64,000 bases of DNA from contig JAHNUO010000007.1 in assembly GCA_019787685.1 (NCBI GenBank), positions 1,302,001-1,366,000 on the forward strand. Reading direction: 5' to 3'. The notes under the pieces were generated by a model. The model ran no database searches and was not told where the DNA came from. It saw only the letters and a list, made by a program, of their open reading frames with translations. The translations under genes and the position numbers were made by a program. Shown one piece after another: positions 56,002 to 64,000 of this stretch. Each line of letters begins with the position of its first letter. The first letter of the stretch is position 1. This stretch comes from Chiua virens (taxonomy: Eukaryota > Basidiomycota > Agaricomycetes > Boletales > Boletaceae).

Positions 56002-56644
56002 GAACTCCGGAACTCTGGAGTTATTCTTGCAGAGGGACTTGGCTTCACCGTGTGTGGTGCGCCCTTGTCACAAGTCTGTCCTTTATTTCGGAGAACGGAG
56101 AATGGAGGTCGGAGGTGAGACTTAACACCGAAGTGAAGTCGAGCAGAGATAAGACCGTTGAGGTCTTATGGAGTTCGGAGGGAATAGAAGGTAAAACTAA
56201 TATTCAGACTGAGGGTACAAAGTCGGAGTACTACAGTTTATATACTCGGAGTAGAATGGAGATTAGTAACGGGGTTGGTAAGAAACTGAGTAAGATGGAA
56301 ATCGGGAAAGTATGTAACCGGAGTGGAGCCGGGTATGTACAGAGGCCGGAGCTGTGCTGTTAAGCGAGACACAGGTTATTACTAATATAACACTAGTACG
56401 AAAAGAGACCAGAGGAAATCGAGAAGGTTCTAAGTGAAGTCCGGAGATCAGGAGTTGTGTCTGGAGAGAGATTGTACCAGAGTTATGAAGGAGTAAACCC
56501 GGAGATCTTGGAGTTGGATTGATGAGATATATGGGATATGACACCGGCCCTACCATAACAGTTACTGTTGAAGTGCTAAAAAACAATGCAATTTGAGGGC
56601 ACTCCCAGTACATATTCTACAAAAATTATGACATTCTAATAAAC

Positions 56645-57110
56645 TAATCAGGGGGGTACTGTGACACAACAACAACAACATCATTGTGATGAGCAAGGGT
56701 GTAATGATGGTGATCACACCAACATGACTATGGTGTCATTTGGCATGCTGGGAGCAAAGGTGCAGCAAGAGCAGGGTGAGGGAAGACAAGGGCAAATGGA
56801 CCATCTGAAGGGTAAAAGTGGACAGTGTTGGACCATTGGGACATGTACATCTGACATGGTAAAAGTCAGGTGAACAAGGGCAGGTAGGCCAGCATTGGCA
56901 AACCAACCCTCAGATGGACAAGATTGGACAGACTGGGCCAGACTAGACAGACCTAGACAGCTTGACAGACTCTCCAGCTCTCCCCAACAAGGTACCTACC
57001 TGGGTAGGCTTTGACAGACTGTCCCAGATAACTAATACTAGGACAGACTGGAACAATCTGGTGGAAAAATACCCTATATATCTAATAAATACATTATTGG
57101 AATTGATCAC
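56645..57110 (+). mobile_element. LTR-like segment after a purine tract
   Basis: A G run (AGGGGGGTACTGTGACAC, from about 56650) looks like a polypurine tract followed by a TGTGACAC LTR start, and a TATATAT box lies near 57074. No retrotransposon protein adjoins it. The stretch 56880-57010 is rich in GACTGG/GGACAGACT motifs that may instead belong to the end of the hAT element next to it. Confidence 0.4.
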
Positions 57111-57444
57111 TCAATGTACTAGATCATCAAAGAATAGTGTATTAAAGTCCAGTCTGGGACTGCCAGAAAGACTGGCAACTGGACTAGACCACAACAATTT
57201 AGGACTGGACTGCAGTTGCCAGTTGCCAGTTCTGGAAATAGCACATAGAACTGGTTGCAGACTGGTCACAACTGGTCTTATGGTGACTAGTTGCAAAATC
57301 ACAAGAATGACTACATACACAAGGGAATATACTATGTGTAACACCCAGGCAAACTATAGCTCGACCACTTTATCCACTTTATCCCAGGTAATGAGTTCCT
57401 TGTCTCATGTGAGGAGTTCCTGGAAGTCATCTAGGTATACCTCC

Positions 57445-58257
57445 TTATAATCCAATGAGTTGAGCTTGACAGTATTGATAACCTTGCATTGCCACATGTG
57501 CTTCAAGACATGATTGGTGGTCTATTGCAACCTCACCACCTGCTGAAAATAACCATTCACATGGAACAGATGTTTCCAGGATTGCACAGACATTCTTTGC
57601 AACACATGCAAGTGTTGGATATTGCTTGGAATGGTCCTGAAGTAAGTTTAAGCACAAAAAAAAGAACAAGTATCAATGACAAACTGATTACCACCCAATG
57701 ATGTCCATATCCTTGGTAATATCATCAGCTGCATCAGTAAGATACTGGTGTAATTCTTCTTTCCACCTGCCACTATTTGCTCACATTGACTTTTGAAGTT
57801 GTTAGTGGCAGTGATGATCATATTTCAATTTGAGAGGGCACAAGGGGACTAGGTCTTGGGTTGTGGTCTTGCTCATCTTGTTGTCCACTGAGTCTACCTG
57901 ATCCTGCCAATACTCCTCAAGAGTCCTTTCAACAACTCTCAACACTTTATCACACCAGTCCTTGGCATTGGGGTCACCTGCTTTCAATTCCTTTTCTGTT
58001 CTTCAAGGCCACCCCAGGCCATCTTGATATATATTAGCTTGTAGTATGGATGCAATACTATATTGTGTGTAGTTAGTATACTGTATCACAGAGTTGAATA
58101 ATTTACCAAGGGTGAGCATATAAACATCTTTCTCATTGAACTTGTGGTAATACTTCTTCAACTTGTCAATGCCATGATCTAATGTGTTTTGATATGATGT
58201 GTACTTGTCCATGATGAGCTTCTCCTCATATGCACTGAGGAGTTCTTTGCTTGCCAA
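57445..58257 (-). pseudogene. hAT transposase relic, copy 1
   Basis: The C-terminal hAT dimerisation domain is seen as YPTLACVAKNVCAILETSVP and LFSAGGEVAIDH (57445-57640). Upstream parts are KAGDPNAKDWCDKVLRVVER with EEYWQDQVDS (57802-57987) and YEEKLIMDKYTSYQNT with KKYYHKF (58003-58257). The pieces are in different frames with stops between them, so no active enzyme can be made. Where hAT relatives have arginines, this copy has Trp, His, Gln and Cys, as expected from C-to-T change at CpG. Transposases of this kind move DNA by cut and paste. GACTGG-rich sequence at 57120-57290 is probably its subterminal region. Confidence 0.75.
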
Positions 58258-58671
58258 AGTGTGGGATGATTGTTGAATGAGAATAGTGTTTTAAGGTCTT
58301 GTCATATACCGCTCCATTCTCCATTCCTCCGGATATAACTCTGATTCTCTTAGATGATAACTCCAGGTTGATCACCCTCAGGACACAACTCCAATCCCGG
58401 ACCTCTGTTACATATATATGTTTTCCTCTTTTGTTTTAGTACATAACCTGTGTCTCGCTTATGAGCACAGCTCCAGCTTTCTCAGTACCCAACTTATCTC
58501 TGGTTATCTTGTTTCCTGATCTCCCATCTTACTCAGTTTCTTACCAACTCCATTACTAATCTCCATTCTACTCTGAGTATATAAACTGTAGTACCCCGAC
58601 TTTGTACCCTCAGTCTGAATATTAGTTTATTTGTACAACTCACTCCGAACACTCTGAGAAGTCCTTGATAG

Positions 58672-59377
58672 TGTAGAAAACTAATAATAGGTGGAATGAA
58701 GAAAGATGGGGTGATAAGTTTGTCCCAAGGGGGGTTATACTTGAAGGAATGAAGGATTTGGGTTTGTCTAGGAGTCCTAGAGGCTACTGAATGATCCGGA
58801 ATGAAAAGCAGTTGATGAAAAAGTATCTGGGTGGAGTCGAGGTGATGAGAGAATTGATTTGAGTAGATAAGACACAAAGGAACAATAGGATGAGGTAAAA
58901 GGAAGGCTATCCAGCTCACTCACACATGAGAGAGTAGGCAGGAGATCTCCTAAATACAGAAAGATAATATTTTCTGTTAGAAAACATGGTTTTATAGTCC
59001 TGGGCACAACCCAGGACTGTTAAAGGCAATCTGACCCTAGGTAAGTATACAGGATCAATATAGGGTGAGTATTTAAGAAAGGAGTGTCAAACCTTGTAGA
59101 TAACAAAAGGAAGGGAAGGTGTCATGATAGTAATGACCTTAATAAGGCCAAATTGAATAGGACAAGTCAAATCAGATGAAGTAGAATACATATGATGAAA
59201 CTGGATTGGATCATGTTGACTCGGATTGGACTCAGATTGGATTCGGATAACCTGTAAATGCTGGGAATAAAACCAGACCGGTACAAGGTTGATGGCAGAT
59301 GAGATGGGAGGTGATAGGACATGATGAAGAGTGAGGAAAAGGTATTCTGCAGCCATAAGGAGTATCTAACTCCTACA
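58672..59377 (-). mobile_element. Solo-LTR-like insertion inside the right inverted arm
   Basis: This block has no counterpart in the left arm. It begins TGTAG and ends CTACA, on the minus strand has a long pyrimidine-rich leader and a TATAAAA near 58990, and contains the hairpin GTCCTGGGTTGTGCCCAGGAC. It has no coding capacity. No clear target duplication was found, so the identification as a solo LTR is tentative. Confidence 0.45.
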
Positions 59378-59716
59378 ATGGTCTTCACTCCACTTAACTC
59401 CACTTTATGTGTTGAGTCTTACATTTACCTCCGTTCTCTGTACATCCGAAATATAGGGACAGACTGTGACAAGGGCACACCACATACAGTGAAGCCAAGT
59501 CCTGTCTGACGCTACAACTCCAGAGATCTGGAGTTGGCTACCTCTGAGTTGCATGGTCTCTAACAGGTCTGGTTAACAAACCAGCAAAAGACTGGGGACC
59601 AGACCCAACCAGACCAAATGTGCAACTGGACTGTGACTGTGGTTTCATACCTCGCCATACACTAATGGTTGTGGTCCATCCAATTTGTATAAATACATGA
59701 CAGCATACAATATAAC

Positions 59717-60310
59717 TAGATAGTACCAACAACCTCTTTATCAAGCTGCTTGTACTCTGTAAGTTCTTGTTCCCAGTCAGCAAGTTCCTTGAACTCTTGC
59801 AGGGCAATCTCTTCAACTTCAGATGAGTTCTGCTTTGTGTGATCCACAACTGTCTTCTTCCAGGCATGTTTAAGGACTTGAAGGTATTTGAATTTGTCAG
59901 CACTGAGGCAAGAGCAGTGATTGGTTGCAATCTCTGCACCTGCCAAGAACAAGTGTTTGCACAGTACCACTGAGGATGCCAGAATGGCACAGATGTCCCT
60001 AGCTATCTGTGCAAGGGTAGGGTAGTTATTTTTGTGTTTCTATTGAACATAGTTAGTATACTAAATGTACTAGTATATGTACACAAAACAGACTTACAGA
60101 CCACCATGAGATAATGTCTGTATCCTTGGATACATCAATGGGATGGTCATTGAGGTAATGACACAGCTCAGCAGCCCAGCTATCTATGGCACTGGACAAT
60201 GATAATTGCTGGATGAGCTAGTGACAAAGTCAATTAAACTTGGACCAAAGTGTGTCAGTTTGGTCAAACATGTCAGTTGATGTGGACAGGTCCTTGTCAG
60301 CATCTGAACA
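59717..60310 (-). pseudogene. hAT transposase relic, copy 2
   Basis: The piece at 59717-59970 encodes HLFLAGAEIATNHCSCL and KYLQVLKHAWKK, the C-terminus of a hAT transposase, and joins with ARDICAILASS just upstream. Another piece near 60100-60200 encodes AAELCHYLNDHPIDVS and DTDIISWW. An intron or gap near 60020-60095 lies between them. Stops and lost arginine codons (His and Cys where relatives have Arg) show decay. It differs from copy 1, so the two are separate insertions of related families. GACTGG/CCAGAC-rich sequence at 59560-59640 marks its likely end. Confidence 0.7.
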
Positions 60311-60320
60311 CATGGTAGGT

Positions 60321-60855
60321 TCATCCAATCCCCAGTACTCCTGCATAACTTAAATAGGCTGTGGAGAAGCTGGTGGGTATACCTGAGCATTGATTTGGAG
60401 TTTGTGACAGTGAGAGCATTGTTAACATGGATTGCAGTGATGGCTGTGTTGGAGGCAGTTTGTTGGACATGGACAGTGGAAGACAGGAGAAGCCATTCAA
60501 GCTGAGCTTCTGGTGCATGTACTTGTTCCATAGGTAGAAACCCTGTTTGATCCTGTAGAGGCTAAGTAGAAGCTTTGCTACTTTGTCCATGCCATCTGCA
60601 AAGCCTTTGGGTTGCCACATGTAGATCTCATGGTCAAACTTGCTGTGCAGGAATGCACTGGTGACATCATCTTGGCCACAATGCCATCCATGTGCTGCTG
60701 CATAGTAGAGAATCACACAGAGTGAATCTAGGTGGACTGTTGGCAAAAATGTATCCCCATAGTTAACTCCAGGGACCTGTGAGAATCCTTGTGTGACTAA
60801 TCAGGCCTTGTAGCATGTGATCTTGCTATTGGGGCCATGTTTGATCACATATATA
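60321..60855 (-). pseudogene. Copia pol relic, reverse transcriptase part
   Basis: The minus frame carries VNYGDTF, PTVHLDS, YYAAAHGWHCGQDDVTSAFL and HEIYMWQPKGFADGMDKVAK, then LLSLYRIKQGFYLWNKYM, the start of a Ty1/copia reverse transcriptase. A TGA at 60801-60803 interrupts the frame before LVTQGFSQ. The catalytic YVDD region downstream is not recognisable, and the sequence runs into the hAT relic near 60310. The 5' continuation is found beyond the Tc1-like element at 62470. Confidence 0.8.
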
Positions 60856-61075
60856 CAGTGACCTCAAAAACCCTTTCCATACTAACTGCAACTGCAGTGC
60901 GCGAAGCGCACTGCCAGACACTGTGGGAATCTTGCTTAGCTTTGGTGAAGTTATAAATAGTACATACTCTCAGCTACAAATCAGCCCCCAAGATCATATG
61001 ATTTGGTTCACATGCCGTTAAGATATGATCATTTTGAAATAGCCATGTCATGGAAAGGGTTTTTGAGCTTTTAAA
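60856..61075 (+). repeat. Left terminal inverted repeat of the Tc1-like element
   Basis: About 220 bp that match 62250-62469 in reverse orientation with some differences. It starts with CTCAAAAACCCTTTCCAT and ends with the reverse complement ATGGAAAGGGTTTTTGAG, so the repeat is itself flanked by an inverted 18-bp motif. A CAGTGCGC-GAA-GCGCACTG hairpin lies near 60894. Confidence 0.85.
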
Positions 61076-61205
61076 ATGATAATTAGGATCTCAATCAAAT
61101 CATTCAATATTTGTCATTATTTGTTAATGCAAACAAGGATATACATGTAAATAGCATGTCTGAGTTTTAAAAAGTTCACACACTTCTTAATTCTCAACTA
61201 CTATT

Positions 61206-62225
61206 ATGGTTAAATCCCTCTCTCTCACTCAGCAAAACACTATTCTTTCTTTGCTTGATACTGGCCACTCTGGTGAAGCCATTGCCAAGCAAACTGGTCT
61301 CAGCCCTTCTGCTATATCCAAACTTCACTCCAAGAAGTGTTCTACCCTTCCCAAAGCTATTGGAGGTCGTCCTTCCAAGCTTTCTCCTGCCAACATTCGC
61401 CATGCCTAGCATCTTATCACCTCTGGCAGAGCTGAAAATGCTGTCCAAGTGACCAAAGCTCTCTCCAATATCATCAATGAACCTCTCTCTGCCAGTACAG
61501 TTCGTCTTCATTTGAAGAAATCTGGTATGAAGGCTGTGGTCAAGTCCAAATGCCCTATTCTCTCTGCTAGGTATCACAAGGCTTGTTTGGATTTTGCTTA
61601 TGCCCACAAGGATTGGACTGTAGAGGACTGGAAGAAGGTAATATGGTCTGATGAGACCAAAATCAATCACCTAGGGTCAGATGGGCGTAAATGGGCTTGG
61701 AAAAGGTCAGGTGAGGGGCTTAGTGATAGGATGGTAAATGGGACCCTCAAGTTTGGGGAAGGTTCTCTAATGATGTGGGGCTGTATGACTTGGGAGGGTG
61801 TTGGATTTGCTTCCAAGATTGATGGTAGGATGAATGGGGACCTCTACCTTCAGATTTTGAAGGATGAGCTGAAGCAAACATTGGAGTGTTATGGTTTCAA
61901 TCCTCCTGATACTATCTTTCAGCAAGACAATGATCCCAAGCATACCTGCAAGAAGGTCAAGGAATGGCTAGAGGAGCAGGAATTTGATACCATGGGTTGG
62001 CCTGCACAGTCTCCTGACCTAAACCCTATAGAACATCTCTGGGGATGGCTTAAAAGGAGGCTTGCAGAGCATGAAAACCCTCCTAATGGGATTCATGAGT
62101 TGTGAGAAAGAGTTCAGATGGAGTGGGAGAAGATACCAGTTGAGGAGTGTCAGAAATTGATTGAGAGCATGCCTAGGAGGGTTCAGGCAGTGCTTAAAGC
62201 AAAAGGAGGCTATACCAAGTACTAA
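61206..62225 (+). pseudogene. Tc1/mariner transposase with two in-frame stops
   Basis: A DDE transposase frame of 340 codons. The N-terminal helix-turn-helix is LSLTQQNTILSLLDTGHSGE and AIAKQTGLSPSAISKLHSKK, with a second DNA-binding part LSASTVRLHLKKSGM. The catalytic triad is in WSDETKI (Asp codon 61650), FQQDNDPKHT (Asp 61926) and NPIEHLWGWLKRRL (Glu 62031), giving DD34E. The frame is interrupted by TAG at 61407-61409 (after NIRHA) and TGA at 62103-62105 (after IHEL), and then runs on to TAA at 62223-62225. Both stops can arise by single transitions (CAG to TAG, TGG to TGA). All three catalytic residues remain, so inactivation looks recent. Confidence 0.9.
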
Positions 62226-62249
62226 TAATACCCAAATACCCTTGTGATT

Positions 62250-62469
62250 TCAAAAGCTCAAAAACCCTTTCCATGACATGGCTATTTCAAAATGATCATA
62301 TCTTAATGGTGTGTGAACCAAATCACATGATCTTGGCGGCTGATTTGTAGCTGAGAGTAAGTGCTATTTATAACTCCACCAAAGCTAAGCAAGATTCCCA
62401 CAGTGTCTGGCAGTGTGTGCAAGCGCACTGCAGTTGCGGTTAGCATGGAAAGGGTTTTTGAGATCACTG
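62250..62469 (-). repeat. Right terminal inverted repeat of the Tc1-like element
   Basis: Inverted counterpart of 60856-61075. In its hairpin the left copy's GCGCGAAGCGC appears as GTGTGCAAGCGC, consistent with CpG loss. Confidence 0.85.
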
Positions 62470-63110
62470 TAGGTCCAGTGGCATCCAATGACTTTGCAGT
62501 CCTTTGGTTGGTTGACTAGCTCCCATGTGCCTCATTTTTGCAGGAGATTGTATTCCTCATGCATTGCCTTCCACCATTCATCAGCATTGGGGCATGGGAT
62601 GGCTTCATAGTAGTTATGTGGGGTGTCCTTGCTATGTATGGCTGCATATGCCATCTATGCAACAGTGCCAGTCATTAATGGTTCCATTGGTTCTGTGGCT
62701 GTGTCAGCCATGTGCTGCTTTTGGGCGTCACACTGGACTTTATGTTTGATGTAGGCCTCAGCTTCCTTGGCTGTCTGCTTGTCTGTAGCCTCCTTCTTCC
62801 ATGACAGGCAAGTTGTATGTTTGGATTGACAGGAAAGTGGCTGTGCAGGAGCTAGGACCAGTGGTGGAGTTGGCAGGGCAGGTTGAACTGCTGAAGGATC
62901 ATGTATGGCAGGAGGTAGAGTTAAGTCTGGTGGGCTGTCCATGTGGGTTGGGGGTGATAGTGGTTCAACAATGATGGTTGGAATGGTCATTCCCATGTGC
63001 ACCCCCTCAGTCTGAGCATCAGTTGGAGTGTGTTTTGGCACCCTCTTACTAGGTGGAGTGGGGTCTGGGTCTTGGCTGTCAAGGTTGGGTATTTTTTTGT
63101 ATACAATAAC
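62470..63110 (-). pseudogene. Copia pol relic, part upstream of the reverse transcriptase
   Basis: The minus strand encodes SKDTPHNYYEAIPCPNADEW and ELVNQPKDCKVIGCHWT, the conserved entry to copia reverse transcriptase. Upstream is a Pro-rich linker (DPDPTPPSKRVPKHTP, PALPTPPLVLAPAQP). In-frame stops are TGA at 62532-62534 and TAG at 62655-62657. It continues in the 60321-60855 part after removing the Tc1-like element. Integrase and gag are absent; the sequence turns into a different reading frame near 63110-63200. Confidence 0.75.
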
Positions 63111-63160
63111 TAGTAGAAGAGGGCCATACAGCCACAAGTGAGTCCATCTGAAGTTGTAGA

Positions 63161-63975
63161 TTAGTAACCATATAACATCACTGAAGCATATCTGTTGTGA
63201 CAAATATTAATATTGATATTAGAAGTCAAAGTTACTTTGGTATTAATTAAATCACCATTGTTATTCATACCATCATGAAAGAGTATAGTGCCATCAGGTT
63301 GAAAATTTTGACAGGTAAAATGATGATCACCATAGTAAATAATTCCTTTGATCTTGGGAATAGTATTGTGAGAATTCTTGAGAATCTTAACAGTGTGAGA
63401 CAAGACAAAAGATTGAGGCGTGTTAGATACATTAAATGAAATAAGATGAGGTATTTTAGGGAAATGAACAGGTTTATTTAATATACATCCACAGTTTGAG
63501 CAAATCATGTCATCATTAATGGTTAATAAATCATTAATCCATTCTGCAGTTGAATGACCATCACCAGGCAAAACATCAAGATATATTGAAAACTCTCAAT
63601 TATAAGGATGATGATGATTACAAGAAGGACATAATAACCAACCTATAGGAAATATATTTGCTAACATGGTTTAAAGTAAATCATTAACACTAGTGCAATG
63701 ATTTCCATTAGGAAAGGTTTGAGGATTTGCAGAGTGAATGAGTTTCTGCACATTATTATGCATTGTAGTAGACAACAATTTCTTTTTATGAAACTTCTGG
63801 AAGTTAAGAACAAGTTCTTGCATGTAAACACTTGTATTTGAGAAATGCTTGTTCCAATAAGATGGTTTTTCACACCATATTGCAAAAAAAAGGAAAACAA
63901 TAAGTCATATGCACAACTCCAATTGTTACAGTCCCATTTTAAATTATAGTTGTGTAGATCATTTACTATAGTCAA
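63161..63975 (-). pseudogene. Broken ubiquitin-hydrolase-like (USP-type) fragment
   Basis: The minus frame contains CNNWSCAYD (Cys codon 63913-63915) and, about 190 residues later, IIYYGDHHFTCQNF with DGTILFHDGM. This pair looks like the Cys and His boxes of a ubiquitin-specific-protease fold. In between are a CSNCGC pair and PKIPHLISFNV. Such domains occur in repeated, probably mobile, genes of Agaricomycetes, but I cannot name the element. A frameshift lies at the A run 63884-63891 (plus strand), and stops at 63671-63673 (TAA) and 63596-63598 (TGA) break the frame. The fragment continues past the window end. Confidence 0.5.
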
Positions 63976-64000
63976 AGATGTGCCAATTTTTGTATTAAAT

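Larger units (their letters stand above)
56002..59536. repeat. Large inverted repeat: arms 56002-56548 and 58300-59536
   Basis: The left arm on the plus strand matches the right arm on the minus strand over many blocks. One is the ACTTGGCTTCAC-GT-TGTGGTG region near 56038 against 59490. Another is AATATTCAGACTGAGGGTAC followed by a run to CTGAGTAAGATGG near 56200-56297 against 58530-58622. The tails share GATATGACA-like ends. Identity is moderate, so the duplication is old. The right arm is interrupted by about 700 bp (58672-59377). Between the arms lie an LTR-like stretch and a hAT relic. It may be a fold-back type element or two opposite insertions of one repeat. Confidence 0.65.
60856..62469 (+). 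mobile_element. Tc1/mariner-type transposon inserted in the copia relic
   Basis: A 1614-bp element with long terminal inverted repeats, flanked by TA on both sides (60854-60855 and 62470-62471), the target duplication of this superfamily. The outer ends read CAGTGACCTCAAAAACCC and, reversed, CAGTGATCTCAAAAACCC. The element lies exactly between the two halves of the copia pol relic, so it arrived after that. It contains one transposase frame with two stop codons, so this copy is not autonomous. Confidence 0.9.

Noticed and set aside
56052..56363. Plus-strand 103-codon frame in the transposon patch
   Set aside because: It lies wholly inside the inverted-repeat arm and is disrupted in the other arm, so it is not a gene.
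1..64000. CRISPR array or bacterial-type operon
   Set aside because: No regular spacer-repeat pattern was seen, and gene structure with spliced introns is fungal throughout.

Overview
The window looks like nuclear DNA of a filamentous basidiomycete (Agaricomycetes). The evidence is many short GT-AG introns of about 50-60 bp, a White collar 1 photoreceptor without a GATA zinc finger, a CipC-like gene, HET and F-box proteins, and a Tc1/copia/hAT transposon patch. Overall style recalls Cantharellales such as Rhizoctonia or Ceratobasidium, but that placement is inference.

Layout. 0-14.6 kb: a HAD dehalogenase-like gene with a frameshift, a Tlg1/syntaxin-6 SNARE, a zinc alcohol dehydrogenase followed by a decayed partial copy of itself, the GPI-transamidase subunit Gpi16/PIG-T, an MFS permease and a Ser/Thr/Pro-rich zinc-finger protein. 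14.6-17.9 kb: mostly empty or decayed. 17.9-32.4 kb: a mitochondrial dehydrogenase kinase, a Swi3/Rsc8 chromatin-remodelling subunit, a HET protein fused to a P-loop-like domain that has lost its nucleotide-binding residues, a relic of a very large DUF3638-type gene, an F-box protein and White collar 1. 32.4-37.5 kb: no gene I can support. 37.5-40.9 kb: mitochondrial ribosomal protein mL41 and cytosolic uL16 (RPL10) transcribed divergently, then a CipC-like gene. 40.9-44.1 kb: empty apart from inverted repeats and hairpins. 44.1-50.7 kb: geranylgeranyl diphosphate synthase and a BTB plus CAP-Gly protein. 50.8-54.5 kb: a tight cluster of translation genes (Tsr3, eIF2-alpha, uL30m, Pop5).

From about 54.5 kb to the end the base composition changes to AT-rich and CpG-poor. 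This is a nest of broken transposons: two hAT transposase relics, large inverted arms, an LTR-like insertion, a copia pol relic split by a Tc1/mariner element with 220-bp inverted ends, and a broken ubiquitin-hydrolase-like reading frame.

Three otherwise convincing genes (HAD, kinase, CipC) each carry one extra base, which points to uncorrected assembly indels rather than three independent pseudogenes. I found no CRISPR array, rRNA or convincing tRNA. The most unusual protein is the HET plus pseudo-GTPase fusion at 22779-25175.
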